A stretch of 39,249 nucleotides of DNA from Desulfocapsa sp. (lineage in GTDB: Bacteria > Desulfobacterota > Desulfobulbia > Desulfobulbales > Desulfocapsaceae): the NCBI GenBank assembly GCA_022712975.1, contig JAFLJO010000091.1, positions 1 through 39,249 of the forward strand, read 5' to 3'. The stretch's first letter is position 1; each line of letters opens with the position of its first letter. Both the position numbers and the translations under genes were made by a program. Below the pieces are notes generated by a model. It was not told the DNA's origin. It searched no databases and saw nothing but the letters and a program-made list of their open reading frames with translations. Shown one piece after another: positions 24,404-33,051 of this stretch.

Positions 24404-26587
24404 TTACATGAATCCGTAATGCTTCAGTCCATCAATAACTCCTGAAGCATAGGTTTTGGGACTGAAATAGATGTTCCGCTTACCACGCAAGGCTTCCAGG
24501 TCTTCACTGTGATTGCCAACCACCAGGCCCCGGGCACGACCGGCAATCATGTCTTCATCATTCCCTGAATCACCGGCTACCATCACATGGCGTGGTGGAA
24601 AATCAAACTTATAACGAAGATAGTCAATGGCCTTACCCTTGGATGCCCTGAAAGGGAGAATGTCGAGAAACTGGCCATGGGAATAAATAACCTGACAGCG
24701 TACGTTGTTTTTCTTTAGCTGCTCCTTTACCCTGGCCAGGTTTTCTTCCTTGTCTTCCAGGTAATAACTGACTTTATGGCTTCTCTGCCCCTCTGCCTCC
24801 TGGGAAACCAGGAAGTCAAGGGAAGATAACACCTCTTTTAGCTTCTCAGGATTCCACTGTTTAGAAATATGTTTTTGCCAGCCCTTGTCGTGGCGCAGAT
24901 CCGGACCATAGTAGATTTCCGTACCCACAGAGCAGATAAGAATATCCGGCATTGGGAAATTGTATTCCGTCATGGCCTCAAGGGTTAGTTCCATGCTGCG
25001 GCCAGTGGCCACGCCCCAGGCAAGATCTTTGCGATATTCACCTAACAGTGAAAACAATTCCTGCATGCTCTGGTTGTCACCGACAAGGGTGTTGTCTATA
25101 TCTGTGATCATGAGTTGTTTGACATTTGTCAATCGTTTGCCGTAGGAGGGTGATGGCTGAACTGTTGTCTGCGCTTCTTGATGTTTCATAGAGTCCTTGA
25201 AAGCCGGAAGGAGTTGACAGGCATGCTGCATAGTTTTTTCACAATGTACCTGCCAGGAGTAATGATTGCGTACACCATTTATGCCGTTGTTTGAAAAGAG
25301 CGACCATTGTGATTCATCTACGAGTATGGAATGCAGTGCTTCGGTAATTTCCTTTGGATCGGTAGCATCAACCAGGATACCATTCTCACAATTCCCCACA
25401 ATATCCACAGGGCCGCCATCATTGGTTGCCACAATCGGCAAACCGCTTGCTGATGCCTCAATCAAGGAGAGGCCGAACGGTTCTATCATGGCCGGGTTGA
25501 CAAACACGCCATGGCTATCAGCACAAATTCGATAGAGTTCCGGTACTTCTGTGGCGAAATCATGTTGTTTGGGAATTGCCAGTTTACCGTACAGGTCATA
25601 GCGATCCATCTGCAGGAGCATATCTGTAAGGACCTCCTGCTCATTGTCTTCCATTGTAGTGATATTACGCCGAATACCCGCAAAAATCGCCAGATTGGCA
25701 ACGGCCTTTAATTCCTGGCTGGTGCCATAAGCTTCGAGCAAGCCGGTAATATTCTTACGATGATCCGGGCGACAGAGGGTGAGGATAAAGGGTTTTTCTG
25801 GATGTGTCCAAAATCGATGTAGTTCATTAAAGAGGGTGAACCTGATCTGTTTGACTTCTTCGTTCAACAGTTCACTGTCAAGCTGGAAATCATAGAATGG
25901 GTAAAAGGTGTCCAGATCGATGCCCGGTGGGATGACAGCAAAACGATCATGATGACCGTTATCGTACAATCCGTACTGCTTGTCAACTTCCTGTTGGGTT
26001 GAGGTGATAATGAGATCAGCTCGCCGCATGATATCTTCTTCAACCTGGATACGGGTATCCATCTTATACTGTTTGTTGATCCTGGCCTCACTCAATCCAT
26101 CAGCAAGCAACTTCTCCCTTTTGTTCCTCCCCAGTGAATGGCCGGTGAAAATAAAGGGTGCGTCAAAGGCAGATGCAAGATCCATGGCAACATATCCCGC
26201 ATCAGCATAATGACCATGGAAGAGGTCAGGTGTCTTCCCCTGCAATTTTATAAAGCGAATTGTTTTGTCTATAAACTCCTCGAGATGGGGCCAGAGCAGT
26301 TCTTTCCGTAAATATTTTTTGCCTCCACACTGAATGCGTACAATACTGACTTTATCGGAAAGCGGTTCAATGGCTTGACCATAATCCGAAGCAACTTTCT
26401 TATCATCGATGAGCCTGGTAACGAGATCGACCTTTGCCACCTCATCACGTTCACCAAGCGCTTTGGCTAACTCCACTACATATTTCACCTGGCCTCCGGT
26501 ATCGGCATCACGCCCCAGCTCCAGCATGTTTCCGCGAACTAAGCCATGGATACTGAAAAGTTGTAAATATAATCCTGATGGTTGCAT
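24404..26587 (-). CDS. Sucrose-phosphate synthase fused to a sucrose-phosphatase-like HAD domain
   Basis: A 727-residue protein. Residues 1 to about 465 form a GT-B glucosyltransferase: GRDADTGGQVKYVVELAKAL near the start, GHYADAGYVA, TGHSLGRNK, LCRPDHRKN, and EPFGLSLIEASASGLP with the EX7E pair. After a linker, residues from about 490 on are a HAD-IIB domain (MITDIDNTLVGDN; later GDSGNDEDM). The fusion would make sucrose-6-phosphate from UDP-glucose and fructose-6-phosphate and perhaps dephosphorylate it. The first HAD Asp pair is intact (DID), so phosphatase activity is plausible. AAAGGAAA precedes the ATG. The gene is divergent from the fructokinase. Confidence 0.93.
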   Translation of the reverse strand: MQPSGLYLQLFSIHGLVRGNMLELGRDADTGGQVKYVVELAKALGERDEVAKVDLVTRLIDDKKVASDYGQAIEPLSDKVSIVRIQCGGKKYLRKELLWPHLEEFIDKTIRFIKLQGKTPDLFHGHYADAGYVAMDLASAFDAPFIFTGHSLGRNKREKLLADGLSEARINKQYKMDTRIQVEEDIMRRADLIITSTQQEVDKQYGLYDNGHHDRFAVIPPGIDLDTFYPFYDFQLDSELLNEEVKQIRFTLFNELHRFWTHPEKPFILTLCRPDHRKNITGLLEAYGTSQELKAVANLAIFAGIRRNITTMEDNEQEVLTDMLLQMDRYDLYGKLAIPKQHDFATEVPELYRICADSHGVFVNPAMIEPFGLSLIEASASGLPIVATNDGGPVDIVGNCENGILVDATDPKEITEALHSILVDESQWSLFSNNGINGVRNHYSWQVHCEKTMQHACQLLPAFKDSMKHQEAQTTVQPSPSYGKRLTNVKQLMITDIDNTLVGDNQSMQELFSLLGEYRKDLAWGVATGRSMELTLEAMTEYNFPMPDILICSVGTEIYYGPDLRHDKGWQKHISKQWNPEKLKEVLSSLDFLVSQEAEGQRSHKVSYYLEDKEENLARVKEQLKKNNVRCQVIYSHGQFLDILPFRASKGKAIDYLRYKFDFPPRHVMVAGDSGNDEDMIAGRARGLVVGNHSEDLEALRGKRNIYFSPKTYASGVIDGLKHYGFM

Positions 26588-26711
26588 GTGTTTCGGTTTC
26601 CTTTGAACAATGAAAGAAAAAGCTTTTGCCTATCAGGCTTGTGCCGAATCGAAAATTCTTTTTTAACCAGACAAGTGAAACATAAGTCGAAAAAAAATAG
26701 TCTAACTGGGG

Positions 26712-26823
26712 TACTATCTGTCAGGATAGTAATAAAAAGATACCACATAACTTAGGCGGAGCCAATGTGCTACACATTAGTATTGAACAATATTATATCG
26801 TATAATACCATAAGCGATATGGT
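26712..26823. promoter_or_regulatory. Cluster of four inverted repeats in the divergent spsA-fructokinase control region
   Basis: Perfect arms: TACTATC/GATAGTA (26712-26718 and 26725-26731), AATGTG/CACATT (26764-26769 and 26773-26778), ATTATA/TATAAT (26792-26797 and 26801-26806), and ACCATA/TATGGT (26807-26812 and 26818-26823). The 285-bp gap between the two divergent genes must hold both promoters. The repeats are candidate operators; the last two abut. AT-richness makes the third one weak alone. Confidence 0.5.
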
Positions 26824-26872
26824 TTTATAATGTCAACGACGAACAATAAAATGATTAAAACAGGAGTAAAAC

Positions 26873-27760
26873 ATGGTACAGATACAACCAGTTATCTTTG
26901 GTGAGGTGCTCTTTGATTGTTTTCCCGATGGGACTGAAGTGCTTGGCGGAGCCCCCTTTAACGTTGCCTGGCACCTACATGCTTTTGGTCTGTTACCTGC
27001 ATTTATCAGCAGGATAGGTGAGGACAGGAGGGGACAGGAGATTGAACAGGCAATGACTGGCTGGCTCATGACGACAAACTTTCTACAAAAGGATTCTCAG
27101 CGGCCTACCGGTACCGTAAAGGTGCAGGTGAAAAACGGGGAACCTGGGTACCAGATATCACCAGAGGACGCCTATGGCCATATTCAGCACAATATCTCGA
27201 ATCTGCCGGCAGATGTGCCCATTCTGTACCATGGCTCACTTGCTCTCTGGTTTCAGTCCAGTCGTGATGCTTTAGAAAATGTAAAACAACAATGTAATGC
27301 CCCGGTTTTTATCGATGTCAACCTGCGCCCTCCCTGGTGGCAACGTGACACAGTCCTTTCATTGCTGGAAGGCGCTTCCTGGGTTAAATTGAACGAAGAA
27401 GAACTTAATTTACTCCTTTTGCTACCCGAGGGAAGGGAACAAAAGGCGAGTGTCATGCTTGAGCGTTTTCAACTCCAGGTCCTTATTCTTACCAGGGGAA
27501 GTCAAGGGGCAACAGTATATTTACAGGGTGGGCAGCAATTATCTGTTGCCCCTGCCTCACAGGTTAAAATTGTTGATACCGTTGGCGCAGGTGATGCTTT
27601 TAGTGCTGTATTTATTCTTGGCTTAGTCATGGGCTGGCCGATAGAAAAAATTATCGGTCATGCCCAGGAGTTTGCTTCAGCTATTGTGGGCCAGCGCGGA
27701 GCCATCGTTGCTGATCGCCATTTCTATATATCTTTTATAAATAAATGGACAACAGATTGA
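26873..27760 (+). CDS. PfkB-family fructokinase
   Basis: A 295-residue ribokinase-fold sugar kinase. GGAPFNVAWHLHAFG near the N-terminus matches bacterial fructokinases, and the PfkB signature DTVGAGDAFSA lies near residues 235-245 with its catalytic aspartate. It would phosphorylate fructose released by sucrose synthase to fructose-6-phosphate, which feeds back to sucrose-phosphate synthase or into glycolysis. AGGAG lies six bases before the ATG. It is divergent from the synthase and shares its control region. Confidence 0.9.
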   Translation: MVQIQPVIFGEVLFDCFPDGTEVLGGAPFNVAWHLHAFGLLPAFISRIGEDRRGQEIEQAMTGWLMTTNFLQKDSQRPTGTVKVQVKNGEPGYQISPEDAYGHIQHNISNLPADVPILYHGSLALWFQSSRDALENVKQQCNAPVFIDVNLRPPWWQRDTVLSLLEGASWVKLNEEELNLLLLLPEGREQKASVMLERFQLQVLILTRGSQGATVYLQGGQQLSVAPASQVKIVDTVGAGDAFSAVFILGLVMGWPIEKIIGHAQEFASAIVGQRGAIVADRHFYISFINKWTTD

Positions 27761-27808
27761 AAGTTCATACCTCGGCCATTGGGAGGAGCTGCCACAGAGA
27801 GAGAAATC

Positions 27809-27832
27809 GGGGACAGACCCCAATTGTTTTCC
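27809..27832. repeat. GGGGACAGACCCCAATTG motif
   Basis: A further copy of the G-rich ACAG word, with GGGG/CCCC dyad, 48 bp after the fructokinase stop. The 363-bp gap 27761-28123 otherwise holds no gene that I can support. Confidence 0.5.
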
Positions 27833-27982
27833 AAAGATTTTTTCTCACTTGGGCATGGGCTATAAGGAAATCGCAAAAAAAGTTTTCGCAATAAGGCCAT
27901 ATACATTCAAACGCCAATATTGTAGGGTAAACTATCCTGCCATAGGGGGTGCAAAAGAACTTTTACAAACAATTATGTCGTG

Positions 27983-28012
27983 TTGACATGACGATATAAT
28001 TCCAGGTACTAT
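27983..28012 (+). promoter_or_regulatory. Possible promoter for the following small membrane protein
   Basis: A perfect TTGACA (27983-27988), an 18-bp spacer and TACTAT (28007-28012). The -35 overlaps an imperfect dyad GTCGTG...CATGAC. The putative start lies about 110 bp before the gene. Confidence 0.4.
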
Positions 28013-28123
28013 TGTAATGTGCTGTGAGGTTTTTTCTAACGAAATCCGGTTGTTTAATGTACAAATGGCTCTACAGGAGTGTCTCTTGCGACTATTCACG
28101 GAAAGACAGGGAAAAGAAGTGAA

Positions 28124-28510
28124 ATGAAAATTTCTGCTCAAACAGGATCTATCATAGGAGGGATTGGTTTTATTCTGTTTATCATTCTTGCTTTTTGGTT
28201 TCTTGGTGAGTCAGGGGTGGAAGTATTGGAAACAGACACGATTTCCTGGGCTGCTGCGGTTGAGAAATGTAAGGTGAAATATAAGTCTCATAGACCGGCA
28301 GGACTTATGAAAGTACCTAATTGCAGGAAGCGGCTTTGGGATGATGAATATTTCTATTTTTATTGGAGCAAACCACAATCAATTTTTATTAAAAAGTCTA
28401 CTGGTGAACAGGTTAGATATGACGGAACATGCCAGGTTGAAAGGAAGACTGGTGACATTGTTTATATGACTCTTAATGGTCGTGAATTGGTGAAAAAAAC
28501 AAGGCAGTGA
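28124..28510 (+). CDS. Hypothetical single-pass membrane protein
   Basis: A 128-residue protein with one membrane segment (about residues 9-28) and a charged, aromatic-rich extracytoplasmic domain of about 100 residues holding three cysteines, spaced so that a disulfide is possible. I start at the ATG at 28124; a GTG at 28079 has its purine-rich site too close. No family was recognised. It is flanked by a repeat-rich gap on the left and a convergent small gene on the right, so no operon partner suggests a role. Confidence 0.55.
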   Translation: MKISAQTGSIIGGIGFILFIILAFWFLGESGVEVLETDTISWAAAVEKCKVKYKSHRPAGLMKVPNCRKRLWDDEYFYFYWSKPQSIFIKKSTGEQVRYDGTCQVERKTGDIVYMTLNGRELVKKTRQ

Positions 28511-28529
28511 TTGTGCGGTACTATTGTTT

Positions 28530-28796
28530 TTACTTGTTTTCTTTGATTCGTTGCTGGGCCTGTTCCAGGATTTCTGTGAGACTTGAAATCTTTGATTGTG
28601 GCGGTTCAAATATCTTTTTGTATTCCTCTTCCGAGTAATGTTCAGAAATGAATTCCTCAATTGGGAATTGCTGAAACCAGCAATCCAGTACTTTACTGCA
28701 GGGCAAGCCTTTCTTTGTGGTTTTGCAGTAGTCAAATGTGAGAAAATGTCCGAGGATTTTGCAATATCCTTCCTTTTTGTCGTATTTTTCTATCAT
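28530..28796 (-). CDS. Hypothetical small cysteine-containing protein
   Basis: An 88-residue soluble protein. The N-terminal half has four cysteines (YCKIL, DYCKTT, PCSKVLDCWF) that look like a metal- or cluster-binding site, and the C-terminal third is a charged helix. The DCWF..FPIEEFI stretch has the look of a conserved family but I cannot name it. No strong ribosome site precedes the ATG, and a repeat element begins 10 bp upstream. It is convergent with the membrane protein gene. Confidence 0.55.
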   Translation of the reverse strand: MIEKYDKKEGYCKILGHFLTFDYCKTTKKGLPCSKVLDCWFQQFPIEEFISEHYSEEEYKKIFEPPQSKISSLTEILEQAQQRIKENK

Positions 28797-28806
28797 AATT
28801 TTAAAG

Positions 28807-28895
28807 TATCGGAAAACGAAAGCCTCTGTGGAAATCTTTCCTATGTAAGTTGTCAGTTACCGAATACCTTCTGCCCGCAGGGCATCATGTACATG
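28807..28895 (+). repeat. TATCGGAAAA...CTGCCCGCAGGGCATCATGTACA element, copy A
   Basis: About 89 bp, starting TATCGGAAAA and ending in TGCCCGCAGGGCATCATGTACATG, whose tail contains the stem TGCCC/GGGCA. Copy B follows directly. It also aligns with the reverse complement of 31685-31785 (TTTCCTATGTA, TGT(C)AGTTACCGAATACC, CTTCTGCCCGCAGGGCAT). Confidence 0.8.
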
Positions 28896-28998
28896 TATCG
28901 GAAAATCAAAGTTTTTGTGGGAATTGTTTCTATGTCTGTTTCCGAAAACCTAATACCGAACACCTAACACCTACTGCCCGCAGGGCATCATGTACAGG
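28896..28998 (+). repeat. Same element, copy B (tandem)
   Basis: It begins TATCGGAAAATCAAAG exactly where copy A ends and finishes with CTGCCCGCAGGGCATCATGTACA. The middle is more diverged, with repeated ACCTAA/ACCGAA words. It lies just before the 3' end of the second alcohol dehydrogenase gene. Confidence 0.75.
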
Positions 28999-29043
28999 AA
29001 TTGTGAAGATGTTAGAACAAATTGCTCTCAATCATTACTGATT

Positions 29044-30207
29044 TTATAAACACTCGTCCAAGATCGCTGCAATTTTTTCTTCTGAATAATCCCGCATTCT
29101 CCATACTTTGGCAAGGGTCATTGCATTTGTAGCAATTTTGGGAATGTCTGTACCTGGAATACCCAATGCTGTAATAGTTACAGGCGATTTGACGTCACTG
29201 AACCAATTGCTAAGAGCTTCTATTCCCTGTGTTGCTTTCTCTTCCATATTTCCTGTGTGTTTATCAAAAACACGTATCGCAAACTGGGCGAAGCGGTCAG
29301 GTTGCAGCTTTGCATTGAAGCGCATCCAACCGGGAATTACCGCAGAAAGTCCGGCACCATGAGGAACATTATAAAATGCTGAAAGGCTATGTTCGATCAT
29401 ATGCATGGGGAATCCAACCTTACCAAGACCTGAACTTGTGAGACCATTTAATGCAAGGGTTGCAGTCCACATAAGATCTGCCCTTGCATGATAGTCATCC
29501 GGATTGACCAAGACCCTGTTACAGCTTTCCATGGCGTTAATTACAATTCCTTCCATAAGCCTGTCTTGTACCGGGGTGTAAGGATCTGTTGTGGTAAAAT
29601 AACATTCCAGTACGTGGGAAATGGCGTCAATTGCGCCATATGCTGTGTAGTCTACAGGTACCGAGAAGGTGATGGTGGGATCAAGAATGGATGTTTTCGG
29701 GAATAACTGTTTATTAGCAAAACCAAATTTCTGTGATGTTGCATCGTTTGTGATGACCATCCCCGAATTCATTTCAGACCCGGATGCTGCCAGAGTGAGC
29801 ACAGTGGTTAGCGGCAAGGGGTTTTTGACACTTTTTTTGCCGGTAAAGAATTTCCATACATCATGTTGAACTGGAGTTCCTGCACAAATAGCCTTTGCCT
29901 CATCGATTACTGAGCCGCCTCCAACTGCGCAGACAACATCACAGCTGTTTTCTCTGGCAAGTTTTATTCCCTTGTGAACATGGGAGAGAAGAGGGTTTGA
30001 CTGAACTCCGCCATGCTCTGTAATAATTGCATCAGCTGCATGAAGTGATTGTACAATCTGCTCATAAAGCCCATTTTTTTTGATGGAGCCCGTTCCATAT
30101 ACCAGAAGCACTCTTTTTCCAAAGAGCACTGTCTCATCACCAATTAAAGGAATGGTGTTTTTACCGAAAAGGATTTTAGTGGGATTATGAAAAACGAAAT
30201 TTTGCAT
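29044..30207 (-). CDS. Iron-containing alcohol dehydrogenase (butanol dehydrogenase/YqhD-like)
   Basis: A 387-residue group III alcohol dehydrogenase of the BdhA/YqhD branch, recognisable from the N-terminus (NFVFHNPTKILFGKN, VLLVYGTGSIKKNGLY). The nucleotide-binding GGGSVIDEAKAI is near residue 95. The metal ligands lie in AIDAISHVLE, HMIEHSLSAFYNVPHGAG. These enzymes often reduce aldehydes with NADPH, so the physiological direction may differ from that of the copy at 4.4-5.6 kb. It is downstream of rsmA on the same strand after 30 bp. Confidence 0.93.
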   Translation of the reverse strand: MQNFVFHNPTKILFGKNTIPLIGDETVLFGKRVLLVYGTGSIKKNGLYEQIVQSLHAADAIITEHGGVQSNPLLSHVHKGIKLARENSCDVVCAVGGGSVIDEAKAICAGTPVQHDVWKFFTGKKSVKNPLPLTTVLTLAASGSEMNSGMVITNDATSQKFGFANKQLFPKTSILDPTITFSVPVDYTAYGAIDAISHVLECYFTTTDPYTPVQDRLMEGIVINAMESCNRVLVNPDDYHARADLMWTATLALNGLTSSGLGKVGFPMHMIEHSLSAFYNVPHGAGLSAVIPGWMRFNAKLQPDRFAQFAIRVFDKHTGNMEEKATQGIEALSNWFSDVKSPVTITALGIPGTDIPKIATNAMTLAKVWRMRDYSEEKIAAILDECL

Positions 30208-30237
30208 GGAGTGTACCTTGCGAGTAGTTACCCGTAA

Positions 30238-31128
30238 TTAGCCATTGGATAGTTTCAGAGAAAAAGCCATTGTCAGATCAATAAAATGTTCCAATTCAAG
30301 CGTTTCAGCTCGTGTACCCGGTTTAATATCAGCTTCAATAATGGTCTCACTGGTAAGTTGTTTTGCAAGTTTTTTATCATCTGCACTAAGAGTTCTGAAA
30401 AATCCTCCAGCAGTAAGAGTGTTGAGAAGAGTTTTTCGACGCTGGCTGAATGCTGCTCGTACAATTTTCTGAAAAAGGAATCTGTCATAGGCTTTCCCTG
30501 CAACTGTTTCCGGATCACAAAACTCAATACGAACAACCACTGAATCAATTTTGGGTCGGGGATGGAATTCAGCAGGTTTTAGTGTAAGCAGAGACTTTAC
30601 CGTGGCACAGCTTTTTAAGAGTACCGTAGGAATTCCATACTGTTTTGTAGAAGGGGATGCTGTTAAACGATCGGCCACTTCTTTTTGCAGCATGACTGTG
30701 GCCCAGGCAATTTTCTCCTGATGTTCGATCAGTTTAAATAAAAAAGGATTGGAGATGGAGTAGGGGAGGTTTGCCATGATTTTTAAAGGCCCCTTGCTGA
30801 GTCGATAAAGCTCATCAAAGTCTGCTTTTAAAATATCCTGGTGTAAGAGTGTTACATTCTCAGGAAGATCATCTTTCTTTTCATGGAATCGAACAATCCC
30901 GCTATCCACTTCAAACCCAAATACCTGTGCTGCCTGTTCTGCAATGGGCTGGGTGAGTGCGCCAAGACCTACGCCTACTTCTATAATGATATCAGTCGGA
31001 TGTATTTTTCCACAGCTTGCAACGGCAGCAGCAGTTGCCTTGTGAACCAGAAAGTTCTGACCAAGCTGTTTTTGGGGAGCAAGTTTTCCTTCCTGCAGGG
31101 ACTTTCGGGTTTCGCCGTAGAGAGTCAT
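30238..31128 (-). CDS. rsmA: 16S rRNA (adenine1518/1519-N6) dimethyltransferase
   Basis: A 296-residue KsgA/RsmA enzyme that dimethylates two adjacent adenosines in the helix 45 loop of 16S rRNA late in 30S assembly. The QKQLGQNFL start, the SAM motif EVGVGLGALT near residues 50-59, and the catalytic NLPYSISNPFLF are all visible, as is the C-terminal helical domain. Its start overlaps the end of the DUF2062 gene by 4 bp (ATGA), so they are coupled. Confidence 0.95.
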   Translation of the reverse strand: MTLYGETRKSLQEGKLAPQKQLGQNFLVHKATAAAVASCGKIHPTDIIIEVGVGLGALTQPIAEQAAQVFGFEVDSGIVRFHEKKDDLPENVTLLHQDILKADFDELYRLSKGPLKIMANLPYSISNPFLFKLIEHQEKIAWATVMLQKEVADRLTASPSTKQYGIPTVLLKSCATVKSLLTLKPAEFHPRPKIDSVVVRIEFCDPETVAGKAYDRFLFQKIVRAAFSQRRKTLLNTLTAGGFFRTLSADDKKLAKQLTSETIIEADIKPGTRAETLELEHFIDLTMAFSLKLSNG

Positions 31129-31661
31129 AGCTTTTTCTTCTTTTTTGAATGTATCTTTTTTTCGCGAAGGATCTGTTTTTTCAGACGTTTTTCTCGAATT
31201 TTAAGGAAAAGTCGCAGAGTGAAAACATACCAGAAAATAGCAGTGGGGATGGCAAGTACCAAGCCTCCACTCATCATAACGATGATAAGCTCATAGCCTT
31301 GACCGGAAAGAACCTTAACAGATTCTTTAAATCCGCGCCCTGAAATAATAACATCAAGGATGCTCTGGATTCTTGTCCAGCTGACTTCGTAGGGCGTGAT
31401 AAAATTGCCGATCTCCATACTGATGTAATAAATCGGGATATAAGTGAAGGGGTTACTGGTTACAAGGCTGGAAAAAAGCCCTGCTATGACTGATGTGCGT
31501 GTAAGAAAACATACGGCGATGATACCTATGGTATGAAAAGGCATTACCGGCATGGTGCCTATGATTGCACCAATACATGCTCCCCAGGCGATATCTCGCG
31601 GGTCACCTTTAATTCTCAGGAATTTGAGATAGTAGTATTGTTTCAGCCGTGTAAATTTCAT
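31125..31661 (-). CDS. DUF2062-family membrane protein
   Basis: A 178-residue protein with the DUF2062 pattern: a short basic N-terminus (RLKQYYYLKFLRIKGDP), then hydrophobic segments with ACIGAIIGTMP and SNPFTYIPIYY, a further membrane helix near 130-155, and a very lysine-rich C-terminus. Function is unknown. It is first in a three-gene minus-strand run with rsmA and the alcohol dehydrogenase, overlapping rsmA by 4 bp. Confidence 0.85.
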   Translation of the reverse strand: MKFTRLKQYYYLKFLRIKGDPRDIAWGACIGAIIGTMPVMPFHTIGIIAVCFLTRTSVIAGLFSSLVTSNPFTYIPIYYISMEIGNFITPYEVSWTRIQSILDVIISGRGFKESVKVLSGQGYELIIVMMSGGLVLAIPTAIFWYVFTLRLFLKIREKRLKKQILREKKIHSKKKKKL

Positions 31662-31684
31662 TTAGCCTGTTTGTTAATATGCGA

Positions 31685-31785
31685 CATGTGATGTACATCA
31701 TGCCCTGCGGGCAGAAGGTATTCGGTATTCGGTAACAGACACATTACATAGGAAAAATTCCCAAGTAAATGTTAATCTTCCGATA
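31685..31785 (-). repeat. TATCGGA...CTGCCCGCAGGGCAT element, copy C (inverted)
   Basis: The reverse complement reads TATCGGAAG...TTTTTCCTATGTA...TGTCTGTTACCGAATACCGAATACCTTCTGCCCGCAGGGCATGATGTACAT, in short blocks matching copies A and B. It includes the palindrome GATGTACATC. It lies 24 bp upstream of the DUF2062 start. Confidence 0.8.
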
Positions 31786-31892
31786 CATTAAAATATGTTT
31801 TTTTTCTTCTTTTTCCTTAATTTATAAAAAAATTATAGGGACAAATCGTACCCAATCATAGCTTCTGTGCTCTTTTTGAGCCCATATCTTAC

Positions 31893-32894
31893 TTATAGGA
31901 CAGAACGACTGTAAACATCAAGGTCGTAGGAAAACCCGGAGTTTTTGCGATGGGAGTGAAGACCAGCAATTGCGATCATTGCACCATTGTCAGTACAATA
32001 TGACGGGCGTGGAATATGCAGTTTTTTCCCATCTTCATTACAACGTCTTTCCATGAGTTGTCTGAGGCGCGGGTTGGAAGAAACGCCTCCTCCCAAGACT
32101 ATAGTTTGAATGCTTTGCTGTGAAGCTGCAAGAAGTGTTTTTTCCACAAGCACTTCAACGGCAGCTTCCTGAAAAGATGCGCAGATATCAGCTAACTGAA
32201 GAGGGTTGTTTCTCTGCTTTTCCCGGTTGCAATGATTGAGTACAGATGTTTTGAGTCCTGAAAAACTAAAGTCAAGTGAGCCTTTTTCAAGCCAGGAACG
32301 AGGAAATTGAATGGCTTTGTTGTTGCCAGATTGTGCTTCACGAGAAATGACGGGGCCTCCAGGGTATGGAAAACCAAGAAGTTTCGCCACCTTATCAAAA
32401 GCCTCTCCTGCGGCATCATCACGTGTTCTACCAAGAAGGGTGAATTTGGTGAAGGTATCCGCCCGGTAAATGGAGCTTGTGCCTCCTGATACAACGAGTG
32501 CAATAAAAGGAAATTCAGGCTTGTCCTCTTCAAGAAAAACTGAAAGAATATGGCCTGCCATATGATCAACTCCCACAAAGGGGATTTTGCTGACATAGGA
32601 TAGGGCCTTGGCATAAGAAAAACCGACCAGAAGTGATCCAATAAGTCCAGGTCCCCGAGTTACGGCGATAAGGTCAATGTCGGATATGGTAATTTTTGCA
32701 CGTTTTAAAGATTCGTTTACAACAGGAACAATGGATTCAAGGTGACATCGTGATGCAAGTTCCGGGACCACACCTCCAAAACGGGTATGGATCTGATCCT
32801 GACTACTAAGCACGGAAGAGAGAAGAGTGGAGTCATCTTGTAATACTGCGGCGGCAGTATCATCGCATGAGCTTTCAATTCCCAGTGTCAGCAT
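31893..32894 (-). CDS. tsaD: tRNA N6-threonylcarbamoyladenosine transferase
   Basis: A 333-residue ASKHA-fold protein that transfers the threonylcarbamoyl group to A37 of ANN-decoding tRNAs together with TsaB and TsaE. The N-terminus LGIESSCDDTAAAV is diagnostic. The metal ligands are H111 and H115 (VDHMAGH) and D302 (TDNGAMIAIAG), and GGGVSSNPRLR lies before them. Transcribed alone on the minus strand, divergent from moaA. Confidence 0.97.
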   Translation of the reverse strand: MLTLGIESSCDDTAAAVLQDDSTLLSSVLSSQDQIHTRFGGVVPELASRCHLESIVPVVNESLKRAKITISDIDLIAVTRGPGLIGSLLVGFSYAKALSYVSKIPFVGVDHMAGHILSVFLEEDKPEFPFIALVVSGGTSSIYRADTFTKFTLLGRTRDDAAGEAFDKVAKLLGFPYPGGPVISREAQSGNNKAIQFPRSWLEKGSLDFSFSGLKTSVLNHCNREKQRNNPLQLADICASFQEAAVEVLVEKTLLAASQQSIQTIVLGGGVSSNPRLRQLMERRCNEDGKKLHIPRPSYCTDNGAMIAIAGLHSHRKNSGFSYDLDVYSRSVL

Positions 32895-33051
32895 CTATTT
32901 GAACCAGTTGGTCTTGATGTTGTCCGTACCGGCAGAAGAAATAACTGCTGGCGAAAAACAAATATTTAGGGTAAGAGGATGCCAATATATTAATCCTTGT
33001 CAGCAAAGTCAATGATGCAGGTCATCACGGAGAAAATGACACCATAGGCCT

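Noticed and set aside
28079..28123. GTG start at 28079 for the small membrane protein
   Set aside because: The AGGAG before it has no spacing, and the added 15 residues are charged and precede an otherwise well-formed membrane start at 28124.
28807..28998. Tandem repeats that could be read as a short CRISPR array
   Set aside because: Only two units, no constant repeat separated by unique spacers, and a third copy lies inverted elsewhere.
32895..33051. Molybdenum-cofactor riboswitch before moaA
   Set aside because: The 157-bp gap is too short and shows no recognisable conserved stems of that class.
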